Source: Solirubrobacterales bacterium
Lineage (GTDB): Bacteria; Actinomycetota; Thermoleophilia; Solirubrobacterales; 70-9
NCBI GenBank assembly: GCA_025450585.1
Contig: JANWHD010000027.1
Coordinates: 62,001-126,000 of the forward strand
Direction: 5' to 3'
Length of the DNA stretch: 64,000 nt
How positions within the stretch are numbered: the stretch's first letter is position 1; each line of letters starts with the position of its first letter. Under the pieces are notes generated by a model that searched no databases, was not told where the DNA came from, and worked only from the letters and a program-made list of their open reading frames with translations. Below are positions 26,102 through 36,158 of the stretch, piece after piece. Both the position numbers and the translations under genes were made by a program.

Positions 26102-26497
26102 ATGAAGCTACGAATGAAGATCGCACTCGCAACCGGCGCCCTGGCGTTGACGATTCCGGCGATGGCCCTCGCCAACAACGGCAACGGCAAAGGCCAGGGC
26201 GGGCCGAACTACGAAACCGCTCCGCCGCCCCCGGCAAAGGCCTACGGCAAATACTGCCAGGGGGAAAGCAAGAAACACGTCAAAGGAGAGAAGGGCACAG
26301 AGTTCAGCCGATGCGTCAAGACGGCGGCCCAGGCGGCTCGCAACGAGCACCAGACCCCGGGCCAAGTCTGCAAGGGCAAAAGCAAGAAACACATCAAAGG
26401 CGAGAAGGGCACAGAGTTCAGCCGATGCGTGAAATCGATCGCCCAGCTGCGACACGACGAACACGAGAAAGAACAGGAAGAACAGGCCCAGGTCTAG
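26102..26497 (+). CDS. Secreted Cys-pair repeat protein
   Basis: 131 residues from ATG 26102, preceded by a strong GAAGGAGG ribosome site. A signal peptide (MKLRMKIALATGALALTIPA) ends near ALA-NN. The mature protein is a Gly/Asn-rich and proline-rich segment followed by two tandem repeats of about 38 residues, each with C.G.SKKH.KGEKGTEFSRCVK. Each repeat has one Cys pair. The tail is highly acidic and Gln-rich. I know of no function. It follows the tethered sigma factor by 73 bp on the same strand and may belong to its regulon. Confidence 0.7.
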   Translation: MKLRMKIALATGALALTIPAMALANNGNGKGQGGPNYETAPPPPAKAYGKYCQGESKKHVKGEKGTEFSRCVKTAAQAARNEHQTPGQVCKGKSKKHIKGEKGTEFSRCVKSIAQLRHDEHEKEQEEQAQV

Positions 26498-26660
26498 GAG
26501 GACCTAACGAAACCCCCACGCACGTCTGGCGGCGGCGGACACTGCGCGGTACGGCGTCCTCGGTCGGCCAAATAGCGCTGCTATTCGGCCTCCCTGCGTC
26601 CTTGTCCCGCTTGGTCCGGCGCTCGCCAGCCGTCCACGCGGGTTTCGTTAGTCCCTCCTA
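26495..26660. repeat. REP-like palindromic element between convergent genes (copy F)
   Basis: Outer arms 26495-26515 and 26640-26660 (TAGGAGG..CTAACGAAACCC) are inverted copies over 21 bp with two mismatches, and each arm includes the stop codon of the adjacent gene. Between them, 26520-26641 is nearly identical to the core at 7597-7719 in opposite orientation. The arms are unrelated to those of the 7.6-kb copy. Confidence 0.9.
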
Positions 26661-28103
26661 GCTACAGATCGTGCCGTGCCCGACGATCGCCTCCCCGGCC
26701 AGCAGCACCGCTGTCTGGCCCGGTGAGACTCCGGCGAACCCCTCCCCCAGCCGGATGTCGAGCCTGGGATGCCGACCCGTCCCCGTCGCCGATACCGCGG
26801 CGGGGACGGGAGTCGCGCGGTAGCGCAGGCGCACCGCGTCGACCCGGGCTCCGTCGCGGTGCAGAACCGCGTCGCGGACCCGCACCGTCTCCGCCATCAG
26901 CTCCCGGCGCGGGCCGACCGTGACCGTGTTGGCGGCAGCGTCGGTGGCGAGGACGTACATCGGCTCCTCGGCCCCGCCGCCGATGCCGCGGCGCTGGCCG
27001 ACGGTGAAGTGGTGGTGACCGCGGTGGCGGCCGACCTTGCGGCCCGAGCGGTCGACCAGGTCTCCCTCGCGCTCGCGCAGGCCGCCGTGGCGAAGCAGGA
27101 AATCGGCCTTGCCCTGGCCGGAGAGGAAGCAGAGGTCCTGGCTCTCGGGCTTGCGGGCGACGGCGAGGTCGTGGCGGGCGGCGATCTCGCGAACCTCGGG
27201 CTTGGTCAGCTCGGTGAGCGGGAACCGGACTTGCCGCAGCAGCCCCGGCGGCAGGGCTGCCAGCATGTAGCTCTGGTCCTTGTTGGCGTCGGATGCGGCC
27301 GCGAGCAACGGTCCGTCGCCGTCTTCGACGATGCGCGCGTAGTGGCCGGTGACGAGGTGGGTCGCGCCGACCCGCTCGGCGAGGTCGACCATCGCCGCGA
27401 TCCGCACCTCGCCGTTGCAGGCGATGCACGGGTTGGGCGTCCTGCCGCCCGCGTAGCCGGAGACGAACCCGGCGACGACGCGGCGGCGGAACTCCTCCTC
27501 GAGGTCCAGCGTCAGGTGCGGGATCCCGAGCGAGTGGGCGAGCGAGCGGGCGCCGAGCACGGCCTCCGGGGAGCAGCACGCTTTCGCCCCGTCGGTCTGC
27601 GGGTCGGCCCAAAGCTTCAGCGTGACCCCGACCACCTCCGCCCCGCGCTCCCGTTCCAGCAGGGCGGCCACGGCGCTGTCGACCCCGCCCGACATCGCGA
27701 TGAGCACCCGGTCGCCTTCGGACCTCCCCAAAACCTCCGTCGATGCCGCAGTCTGCGCCAGCGCCCGGTGCAGGGCATCCGCAGCCAGCTGCGCCGCGTG
27801 CCGCTTGGCCGGAGTCAACCCCCCGATCGCCTCGTCGACCTCGTCGGTCCCGACCCGCGCCGCGTCCAGTACGGCCGCACCATCGACCATCTCGGCCACC
27901 GCAGCGGTCGCGGCCCGAGTAGCCCCGCACCCCTCAGCGTCGAAGGTGACCCCAGCAACCGTGCCGCCCTCGACGACGAGGGACAGCCGAGACAAGTCCC
28001 CGCAAGCGGCCCCACCGGCCGCCCCGGAAAACGCACCGTCGCCAGCCGGTCCGTTCCGGCTCGAATCCCGCAGGTAGGCCTCGAATAGCTCGCGATCCAT
28101 CAT
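26658..28103 (-). CDS. mnmA: NifU-like domain fused to tRNA 2-thiouridylase MnmA
   Basis: 481 residues. Residues about 1-120 are an IscU/NifU-type scaffold: AACGDLSRLSLVV, EGCGATRAATAAVAEMV, and TPAKRHAAQLAADAL where the third Cys is Ala. From about residue 130 runs MnmA: PP-loop AMSGGVDSAVAALL, ACCSPEAV, catalytic TPNPCIACNGEVR, TGHYARI, KDQSYMLAAL and ESQDLCFLSG. MnmA makes 2-thiouridine at position 34 of Lys, Glu and Gln tRNAs with sulfur from a cysteine desulfurase. Fusion to a scaffold domain suggests direct sulfur relay. No desulfurase gene lies adjacent. Confidence 0.92.
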   Translation of the reverse strand: MMDRELFEAYLRDSSRNGPAGDGAFSGAAGGAACGDLSRLSLVVEGGTVAGVTFDAEGCGATRAATAAVAEMVDGAAVLDAARVGTDEVDEAIGGLTPAKRHAAQLAADALHRALAQTAASTEVLGRSEGDRVLIAMSGGVDSAVAALLERERGAEVVGVTLKLWADPQTDGAKACCSPEAVLGARSLAHSLGIPHLTLDLEEEFRRRVVAGFVSGYAGGRTPNPCIACNGEVRIAAMVDLAERVGATHLVTGHYARIVEDGDGPLLAAASDANKDQSYMLAALPPGLLRQVRFPLTELTKPEVREIAARHDLAVARKPESQDLCFLSGQGKADFLLRHGGLREREGDLVDRSGRKVGRHRGHHHFTVGQRRGIGGGAEEPMYVLATDAAANTVTVGPRRELMAETVRVRDAVLHRDGARVDAVRLRYRATPVPAAVSATGTGRHPRLDIRLGEGFAGVSPGQTAVLLAGEAIVGHGTICS

Positions 28104-28118
28104 CCACAGGGTAGGAGG

Positions 28119-29042
28119 CTATGGACGAACGCGCAGCAGCCTGCGCAGGTCGGCAAGAACCGCGGGTGCATCGTCTCGCAACTGTCGCCACGTAATTCGC
28201 ACTACCCGCCAACCGTCGGCCTGCAGGAGGCGATCCCTTTCCCGGTCCCTCTCGAATGCACGTCGGGTGCCGTGCGTCGCACGCCCATCGAGCTCGACGA
28301 CGAGCCGCTGTTCGGCCCAGAGGCAGTCGGCTTCAAAGAGTCCTCCGCCTGCTGCCACGTCGGCGTTTCGCCGGGGTCGCGGCAGGTCAGTGCTGTCGAG
28401 CAGGGACGCGAACCGCTCCTCCAGCACCTTGCGGGGGACGCCTCGCACGGCCGCCTCATCATCAAGAAGCACCCGCAATTTCGCTGCGCCTCGTTTGCGG
28501 GGGTAGCGCTCCAGGAGGTCGGGAATCGACAACTCATCCGTAATCCCATGCGCTTCCATCTCGTTCAACGCCCTCTCCAGCTCTCCCAGCGCCGAGGACG
28601 CCGCAACGTCGAACACAGTACGTGGCGGCGACGTGACTGGTATCCCGTCCACGCATCTGACTTCGTCAGGCTTCAGCATCCCGCTGTGGGACACCAGACC
28701 CGACCGGGCCTGGCACCGGGTCGCCCTCGTCACTTCGGGCAGGATCGGCTTCGGCGGCAGGATCCGCCATAGCGCGCTCGCCGAACGATGACTCAACACG
28801 GCGCCTGGGCCGGCAGCGAGCACCGCTGCCATCCAGCGGCTCTCGCGACTTCTTGGGCGATGCCCGACGGCGTAGACGCCCCACTGAACCCGGCGGAGTC
28901 GCCCACTGGCGATGCGGCCCTCGATCGCCCCTCTCCCAACCCCAAGCCGCAAGAGCTGCCGCCGGCTGACGACTCCGTGCTGCCCCTCGGCGAGCTCTCC
29001 CATCCGATCGTCGACCGAACGAAGCGCCAATTTTCCAGGCAT
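28119..29042 (-). CDS. AbiEi-antitoxin-like / DUF559 endonuclease-fold protein
   Basis: About 307 residues from ATG 29042. The N-terminal winged-helix region (QHGVVSRRQLLRLGVGRGAI ... RRVQWGVYAVGH) matches the AbiEi antitoxin-type domain. The C-terminal 110 residues are DUF559 of the Vsr-like endonuclease fold: LVVELDGRATHG, ERDRERDRLLQADGWRVVRI. This arrangement is common in actinobacteria, usually in many copies per genome; function is unknown. Starts at 29072, 29042 or 29003 are all open. The first two include the 43-bp repeat, so its peptide MPGKLALRSV may be N-terminal here. Confidence 0.75.
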   Translation of the reverse strand: MPGKLALRSVDDRMGELAEGQHGVVSRRQLLRLGVGRGAIEGRIASGRLRRVQWGVYAVGHRPRSRESRWMAAVLAAGPGAVLSHRSASALWRILPPKPILPEVTRATRCQARSGLVSHSGMLKPDEVRCVDGIPVTSPPRTVFDVAASSALGELERALNEMEAHGITDELSIPDLLERYPRKRGAAKLRVLLDDEAAVRGVPRKVLEERFASLLDSTDLPRPRRNADVAAGGGLFEADCLWAEQRLVVELDGRATHGTRRAFERDRERDRLLQADGWRVVRITWRQLRDDAPAVLADLRRLLRVRP

Positions 29043-29056
29043 GACATGGGAAATCG
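29014..29056. repeat. 43-bp palindromic repeat at a gene start, copy 2
   Basis: Same orientation relative to its gene as the copy at 18131-18173, with 5 mismatches. The ATTTTCC / GGAAAT arms and the TGACATG spacer are kept, suggesting the palindrome matters. Confidence 0.8.
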
Positions 29057-29331
29057 GCGTCTCGTCCGACATGGCGCCGATCGTGCCCGGTCCCGGCGCA
29101 CGCGTGGTGCGCCGATCGTCACGAAAGGCGCAGCAAAAAGAGGCTCCAGCCCGCCGGTACCGCCTCTGGCTTTGATCCCTTGAAGTAAAGGGTGGGCGCC
29201 TCCTCCAGACCCCACAGGGTCAAGAGAGATCAGCTCCCGCGCCGTTTGTGTTGGGTCAAACGGTGAGACGGCTCACGTACGGGCTCGAACCTCGGAGCAA
29301 CCGTACCACCGGTCGGGCGCCGGAGCGAGGG

Positions 29332-29634
29332 TCAATCGTCCAGCTCATCCAGGTCCAGGTTGGAGAGCAACATCTCCGCCTCGCTCCAGTCTTCGGGCTG
29401 GACCCGGAGCGCGATGTCACCGCGGCCGAAGCGATCGAGTGGCCAGTCGGCGGTGAGAACTGCCTCGATACCACCCTCTTCCAGGGCCTGGCGCCAGGCC
29501 CGAGCCGTCCGCACGTCGACGAAGTCGCGAACCACCTCCCAGCTGTCGAAGCGGGGGTCGTCGACGTGGACCGGCGTCGCGCCCGGGCCGGCCCCCGGCT
29601 TGAACACCGCCCGGATCCGGCCGAAGAAGCCCAT
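29332..29634 (-). CDS. Small protein of DUF2007-like type
   Basis: 100 residues. After an N-terminal segment (GFFGRIRAVFKPG) the core reads VRTARAWRQALEEGGIEAVLT ... IALRVQPEDWSEAEMLL, resembling the DUF2007 or putative signal-transducing fold in which a short beta-alpha unit senses an unknown ligand. It lies 4 bp after aspS and is probably cotranscribed. Assignment is tentative. The 259 bp after it (29073-29331) hold no gene that I can support, only short hairpins such as GTGAG/CTCAC. Confidence 0.55.
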   Translation of the reverse strand: MGFFGRIRAVFKPGAGPGATPVHVDDPRFDSWEVVRDFVDVRTARAWRQALEEGGIEAVLTADWPLDRFGRGDIALRVQPEDWSEAEMLLSNLDLDELDD

Positions 29635-29638
29635 CGGT

Positions 29639-31431
<1,793 letters not shown>

Positions 31432-31435
<4 letters not shown>

Positions 31436-32691
31436 GATCGGTCCCCGGCGATCTCAGCGACCAGGTGGGCAGTGTCGACCGGGCGCTGCTCGCCGCTCTC
31501 CATGTCGCGCAGCTGGGCGACTCCCTCGGCTTCGAGGATCAGCACGCGGCGGGCACCGATCCGGTCGGCGTGCTTGAGCTGCCCCTTGAGCCCGCGCCCG
31601 GCGAGGTCGAACTCGGCGGAGAGGCCAGCTCTGCGAAGCTCGTTGACCAGGGTGATGGCGAGGGCATTCTGGGCCTTGCCGATTCCCTGGCTTCCGGTCA
31701 CGACGAACACGTCGCGCCCCTCCGTCGCCACCTCCTCCTCCAGGGCCAGGAGAATCCGCTCGATCCCCGCAGCCCACCCGATCGCCGGCGTCGGCGGTCC
31801 CCCCAGCTGCTCGACCAGACCGTCGTAGCGACCGCCGCCGCCGATCTCCGACTGGGCGCCGAGGCGGTCGCAGACGAACGAGAAGATCGTCCGCGTGTAG
31901 TAGTCGAGTCCTCGCACCAGGGTCGGGTCGATCGTGTACTCGATGCCCGCCGCGTCGAGCAGGGCGCGCACCTCCCCGAAGTGCTCGGCGTCCTCGCCCT
32001 CGAGGCGCTCGACCAGCGTCGGCGCCGACGCCATCGCCGCGCGGGTGCCTTCGTCGTCGGAGTCGAAGGCGCGTAGAGGGTTGACGTCGATCCGCTCGCG
32101 CACCTCCTTGGACAGCTCTTCCTCGTGGGCGCGAAGGTACGCCTTCAGCTCCTCCAGATAGGTCTGGCGGGCGCTCAGCGAGCCCAGGCTCCCCAGCCGC
32201 AGCTCGACCCCGGGGATGCCGAGCTCGGCGACGAGTTCGGCGAACAGCCCGATCGCCTCCGCGTCGGCGAGCGGCGCATCGCTGCCGATCGCCTCGATCC
32301 CGAGCTGGTGGAACTGCCTATAGCGCCCGGCCTGGGGGCGCTCGTGCCGGAAGAACGGGCCAGTGTAGGAGAGCTTCACGGGCTGCGCGAGCTTGTGCAT
32401 CCCGTGCTCGACGTAGGCGCGACAGATCGGCGCGGTCCCCTCGGGGCGCAGGGTGAGGCTGCGTCCCCCCTTGTCCTCGAAGGTGAACATCTCCTTGCGG
32501 ACGATGTCGGTGGAGTGGCCGACCCCCCGCTCGAACAGCTCCGTGTCCTCGAAGCTGGGCGTGGCGATCGGTTCGTAGCCGGCGCGGGCGAAGATCGCCG
32601 CCGCGGTCTCCGCGATCCTCCCCCGCGTGCGGGCATGCGCCGGCAAGACGTCGAACGTCCCGCGAGGCGCCTGGTACTTGAGTCCCGCCAC
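31432..32691 (-). CDS. hisS: Histidyl-tRNA synthetase
   Basis: 419 residues. Class II core with PRGTFDVLPA, motif 2 RPEGTAPICRAYVEHGM and GRYRQFHQLGIEAIG, the histidine motif GLDYYTRTIFSF and motif 3 AIGWAAGIERILLAL. The C-terminal anticodon domain ends with QRPVDTAHLVAEIAG. Charges tRNA-His. It lies 38 bp after the hydrolase gene and overlaps aspS. Confidence 0.96.
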
Positions 32692-32729
32692 GATGCCGCG
32701 ACCCTACCTTTCGCAAGCGGGCACGCGCG

Positions 32730-33374
32730 CTACCCCGAGAGTTCCGCGAGAAAGGGGTTCGTCGCCTGCTCGGCCCCCAGGGTCGTCACGCCCATATGGC
32801 CCGGGTATACGCCGGTCTCTGGAGGGAGGGACTCGACCAGGGTGCGGATCGACCGCATCAGGGCCGGCCCGTTGCCCCCCGGCAGGTCGACCCGCCCGAC
32901 CGAGCCTTGGAAGAGCACGTCGCCCGAGAAGATCGTGTCGTGGTCGCGCACCGAGTAGGTGACGTGGCCCGGGCTGTGGCCCGGGGTGAAGATGACGTCG
33001 AGGGCGAGCCCGGCCAGCTCGAGGCTCTCCCCGCCCTCCACCGCCACGTCGGCGTCATAGCTCTCGTAGGGGCCGAAGCCGTCCATCGGCACGAAGGACA
33101 TGATGTCGGCGAGCACCGGGACCTCGATCTTCGGGCAGTAGACCGGGGCGCCGGTCATCCTCGCCACCGGCGCGACGGCGCCGATGTGGTCGAAGTGGCA
33201 GTGGGTGATCAGGATCGCCTCGACCTTCACCCCGATGTCGTCGATCTCGGCCAGGATCCGGTCGGGCTCCTCGCCCGGATCGATGACCAGCCCTTTGCCG
33301 GAGCCTTCGCGGCGGACGATGAAGCAGTTCTCGGCAATCGCGCCAACCGTGAGCTGGCGGATGTCGAGGTTCAC
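32730..33374 (-). CDS. Metallo-beta-lactamase fold hydrolase (glyoxalase II-like)
   Basis: 214 residues from GTG 33374. ILITHCHFDHIGAV is the HxHxDH dinuclear zinc site, FTPGHSPGHVTY and FSGDVLFQGSVGR supply the next His and Asp, and VYPGHMGVTTLG the last His. Small single-domain members usually hydrolyse glutathione- or mycothiol-type thioesters; the actual substrate is unknown. The start overlaps the stop of the basic membrane gene upstream (GTGA). Position before hisS is common in actinobacteria. Confidence 0.88.
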   Translation of the reverse strand: MNLDIRQLTVGAIAENCFIVRREGSGKGLVIDPGEEPDRILAEIDDIGVKVEAILITHCHFDHIGAVAPVARMTGAPVYCPKIEVPVLADIMSFVPMDGFGPYESYDADVAVEGGESLELAGLALDVIFTPGHSPGHVTYSVRDHDTIFSGDVLFQGSVGRVDLPGGNGPALMRSIRTLVESLPPETGVYPGHMGVTTLGAEQATNPFLAELSG

Positions 33375-33742
33375 GGCCGTTCGGCAGCGCGTATCCGCGC
33401 CCGCTCCCGGCGTCGCCACATCAGCATGTCCATGTAGTAGCCCGCGGGGATGTAGAACGCGAGCATGAAGGCACCGAGGCCGAGCGCGGAGCCGAACGAG
33501 CGTTTGAAGATCAACACAAGCAGAACGGTGAAGATGACGGCCGCCACCAGACCACGAGTGATCGCGCTGCGCCAGGTCGGCGGTTGGTCGCCGCGCGGTG
33601 CGCCCTTCTTCTTGGTGCCGGTGCGGGCGCGGGCTTTCGCCTCGGCGCGGCTGCGCGGGCGCGACGGCCGGCGGTTGGCGTCGACACGGCCTCCCTGGGT
33701 GCCGCGGTGCTTGCGACGGCGCTTCTTCCTGGTCTGTGCCAT
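33371..33742 (-). CDS. Basic-tailed two-helix membrane protein
   Basis: 123 residues. The N-terminal 60 residues are very basic (KKRRRKHRGTQGG, RPSRPRSRAEAKARAR), then two hydrophobic helices: GLVAAVIFTVLLVLIF and ALGLGAFMLAFYIPAGYYMD, ending in MWRRRERARIRAAERP. It could bind nucleic acid or ribosomes through the tail, but this is a guess. Coupled to the hydrolase by a GTGA overlap. Confidence 0.6.
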   Translation of the reverse strand: MAQTRKKRRRKHRGTQGGRVDANRRPSRPRSRAEAKARARTGTKKKGAPRGDQPPTWRSAITRGLVAAVIFTVLLVLIFKRSFGSALGLGAFMLAFYIPAGYYMDMLMWRRRERARIRAAERP

Positions 33743-33767
33743 GGGCTGAATCTAGCGTCCGGAGGAC

Positions 33768-34658
33768 TTACGCGGCGGGCCGCAGGCGCGCCTCGATCGT
33801 CTGCACGGCGGGATCGAAGTCGCGGATCGGCACGTCGGAGGGATAACCGGCGAGGGCCGCCGCCGGGACCAGCCCGACGACCTCGGCTTCGACCGGGCGC
33901 GCGCCGAGCGGGGCGGCCAGCACCCGGACCCGCTCGACCACCTCTGCCAGGGGCACGGCAAGGGGATCGTGGACGTTGGTCGAGACCTGGGCGCGACCGC
34001 TGGAGAGCACCAGCCCGAGCGCCCGCACGCCCGGCAGGCCGCCCCCGGACTCGCGCAGGCCGGCGGCGACCGAGCCGGCAAGCTCGGGGTCGCCGCTGTC
34101 GAGCTCGACGTTGAAGGCGGCCAGAGGCGGCCGCGCGGTCACCAAAGTCACGCCCGCGGTCCGGTGGGGAAAGGCGGGCCCGTGGTCGGGGCGAAGCTCG
34201 CCACCCTCCATTCGCAGCCAGAGCTCGGCGAGCCCGCCGTTGCGGAAGTAGGCACGCTCGGCGTGCTCGGGGCGGCGGGCCAGGTCGCCGTAGAGGAAGA
34301 CCGGAACGCCGAGGCCGCCGATCTGCGCCGCGAGCTCGACCGCCTCGGCGCGGGCGGCATCGCGGTCGGCGGGGTCCAGCCAGACGACCGGGCAGACGTC
34401 GAGCGCGCCGACCGCTGGATGCAGCCCGTCGTAGCCGCTCATGTCGAGCGTCTCGATCGCCTGCGCGGCGCCGGAGAGGAGCGCGTCGCGCAGCGGCGTG
34501 GGCTCCGCCGCCAGGGTGAACACGGTGCGGTGGTGATCGGCGTCGGAGTGGCGGTCGAGCAGGGTCACCCCGTGCGCGAAGGCACCCTGCAGGCCGGCGA
34601 TGCGAGTGGAGTCCCGCCCCTCGGAGACGTTCGGGACGGCGAGGAAGGTGGGTGTCAC
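33768..34658 (-). CDS. ftcD: Glutamate formimidoyltransferase
   Basis: 296 residues, GTG start. Matches the formiminotransferase domain of FtcD: FLAVPNVSEGRDSTRI at the N-terminus, DRHSDADHHRTVFTL with the catalytic His, HPAVGALDVCPVVWL, FLYGDLARRP, and VSTNVHDPLAVPLAEV. Transfers the formimino group from formiminoglutamate to tetrahydrofolate in histidine breakdown. The cyclodeaminase domain is absent, as usual in bacteria. Four bases separate it from the upstream aminopeptidase. Confidence 0.88.
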   Translation of the reverse strand: MTPTFLAVPNVSEGRDSTRIAGLQGAFAHGVTLLDRHSDADHHRTVFTLAAEPTPLRDALLSGAAQAIETLDMSGYDGLHPAVGALDVCPVVWLDPADRDAARAEAVELAAQIGGLGVPVFLYGDLARRPEHAERAYFRNGGLAELWLRMEGGELRPDHGPAFPHRTAGVTLVTARPPLAAFNVELDSGDPELAGSVAAGLRESGGGLPGVRALGLVLSSGRAQVSTNVHDPLAVPLAEVVERVRVLAAPLGARPVEAEVVGLVPAAALAGYPSDVPIRDFDPAVQTIEARLRPAA

Positions 34659-34662
34659 CGGG

Positions 34663-35610
34663 TCAAAGGAGAAGCTGGCCGCCGCGGACGATCTCCTTGC
34701 CGTCCACTTCCACGGTCGGCTCGACGATCACGCAGTCGAGGTGGACGGGGACCTGGACGGTGCCGCCGATCGCGGCGGAGGCGCCGAAGGCGACGTGCGC
34801 GGTGCCGAGGATCTTCTCGTCCTCGAGGATGTTGCCGGTCAGGGTGGCCTCTTCGTTGGTGCCGATGCCCAACTCGGCGACGTTGGTGCCGTCCTCACCG
34901 TGCATGGTCAGCATTTCAAGCAGGGTCGCGCCCTCGGGGCCGGTCGCGTCGGTCAGGTGCCCATCGCGGACCGTCAGCTCGACTGGGGTCTCGACCTTGC
35001 CCACGCCGGCGATCGAGCCGTCGACGACCAGCGTCCCCTCGGCCGTGGTGGGAGCGACGAAGGCCTCCCCGCAGGGCAGGTTGCCGAAGGCGCCCGGAGC
35101 GTTGAGCACCCCGGCGTCGGCGATTGGGATCCGGTCCTTCAGCCCAAGCCGCAGGTCGCTGCCGTGCTGGCAGGTGATCCGCGCCTCCTCGCCGCTGCGC
35201 AGCGCCGCGGCGATCGCCGCTCCCCGCCGGCGCAGGGTGCGCATGTCGGCGTTCATCAGCCGCGAGAGCATGTCCTCCGTCACCCCTGGCAGGGTCGCGA
35301 TCCGCACGCCCGCCTGAGTCGCGGCGCGGCGCGCGTTGGTGTGGGAGAGCGACTGGATCGTCGGCGCCAGCACGACCTCGGCGGCGACCATCGCCGCCGC
35401 GACGGGCGTCGGCGGCTCAGCCCCGTTGGAGTCGAGCTCGGAGATCACCGCCAGGGTGGCAAACGCCCCGTCGCCCTCGGCCTCGATCCGCATCAGCGCC
35501 CCGATGTCCTCGGTGACCGGATTGCAGATCACCAACACCTCTTCGCCAGGTTCGATCCGCAGGCAGTCCCGCAGAACCGTCCTAACCGCCCTGTCCAGCT
35601 CCTGCGTCAT
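34663..35610 (-). CDS. Aminopeptidase T (M29)-like protein
   Basis: 315 residues. Resembles the M29 / leucyl aminopeptidase family: LRIEPGEEVLVICNP at the N-terminus, the central SLSHTNARRAAT, and the C-terminal metal region with ELGIGTNEEA, LEDEKILGTAHVAFG and HLDCVIVEPTVEVDG. His, Glu and Asp ligands of this family are recognisable there. It probably hydrolyses small peptides or a related substrate with a dinuclear metal site. Last gene before the tRNA that bounds the island. Confidence 0.8.
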   Translation of the reverse strand: MTQELDRAVRTVLRDCLRIEPGEEVLVICNPVTEDIGALMRIEAEGDGAFATLAVISELDSNGAEPPTPVAAAMVAAEVVLAPTIQSLSHTNARRAATQAGVRIATLPGVTEDMLSRLMNADMRTLRRRGAAIAAALRSGEEARITCQHGSDLRLGLKDRIPIADAGVLNAPGAFGNLPCGEAFVAPTTAEGTLVVDGSIAGVGKVETPVELTVRDGHLTDATGPEGATLLEMLTMHGEDGTNVAELGIGTNEEATLTGNILEDEKILGTAHVAFGASAAIGGTVQVPVHLDCVIVEPTVEVDGKEIVRGGQLLL

Positions 35611-35679
35611 GTCCCAAGGCTAAGCCTAATGCCGCCCCGGCGAGCGCCTCCCCTCCATCGCTACGATCCACACCTCCCC

Positions 35680-35753
35680 GCCGGAGTAGCTCAGCTGGTT
35701 AGAGCAGCGGAATCATAATCCGCGTGTCGGGGGTTCGAGTCCCTCCTCCGGCA
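35680..35753 (+). tRNA. tRNA with CAT anticodon (Met or Ile2)
   Basis: 74-nt cloverleaf: acceptor GCCGGAG/CTCCGGC, D-arm AGCTCAGCTGGTTAGAGC, anticodon stem GCGGA/TCCGC with loop ATCATAA (anticodon CAT), T-arm with GGTTCGAGTCC. No CCA is encoded. A CAT anticodon can be elongator Met or lysidine-modified Ile2; sequence alone does not decide. Its last 44 bp are repeated at 38062-38104 and 40805-40848, so it is the attachment site for inserted DNA. Confidence 0.95.
35710..35753 (+). repeat. att site copy 1 (tRNA 3' end)
   Basis: 44-bp 3' part of the tRNA, from the anticodon stem to the discriminator A. Identical to 40805-40848 and nearly identical (one inserted G) to 38062-38104. Confidence 0.85.
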
Positions 35754-35890
35754 TCGCAGTGGCAAGCGGAATGCGCCGCTTCCCGAGGTCCAGAGGGTCC
35801 GATTTGGCAGGGGGGTGGCAAGGGAAGTGGCAAGGGTCAGGCCGCGCAGAGCGATTCGTGTCGCGGCATGACGGCATTACCCTGATCTCC

Positions 35891-36079
35891 ATGCCGTCCC
35901 TTTGGGCAGCATCACTGCTGTTGCTCTTCGCGGTCATCGCGGGTGGTCTCGCCTGTGTTGAAGCAGTCGGGAACGGCGAGTATCTGGCGGCACTCGCATT
36001 CGCTGCGATCACGCTGACGTGCGCCGTAGGTTTCTCTGTGCCCTTCGTGTCTCGCCGCGTGAGGCAGTGGTGGTGGTAG
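35891..36079 (+). CDS. Two-helix small membrane protein
   Basis: 62 residues from ATG 35891 (MPSLWAASLLLLFAVIAGG). Two transmembrane helices separated by GNGEYLA, ending in the basic/aromatic RRVRQWWW. An upstream in-frame start (35759) would add residues that overlap the end of the att repeat and is unlikely. Function unknown. Confidence 0.5.
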   Translation: MPSLWAASLLLLFAVIAGGLACVEAVGNGEYLAALAFAAITLTCAVGFSVPFVSRRVRQWWW

Positions 36080-36158
36080 CAGCGACCGGGGATCGACCGG
36101 AAGTGCCAGGGGGTCCAGCCCCGAAAAGCCCGCAGGGGCGACGGCTATCATCGGTCGC

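Noticed and set aside
7583..26660. CRISPR array as explanation of the repeated hairpins
   Set aside because: Copies are kilobases apart, singletons, with no regular spacers and no cas genes.
29073..29331. A tRNA or small stable RNA after the DUF2007-like gene
   Set aside because: A GGTTCGAGCC string resembles a T-loop, but no matching stem or acceptor pairs with it.
35713..36012. 99-residue minus-strand frame ending EGLEPPTRGL
   Set aside because: The ending is the familiar artefact of reading through the 3' half of a tRNA; no independent support.
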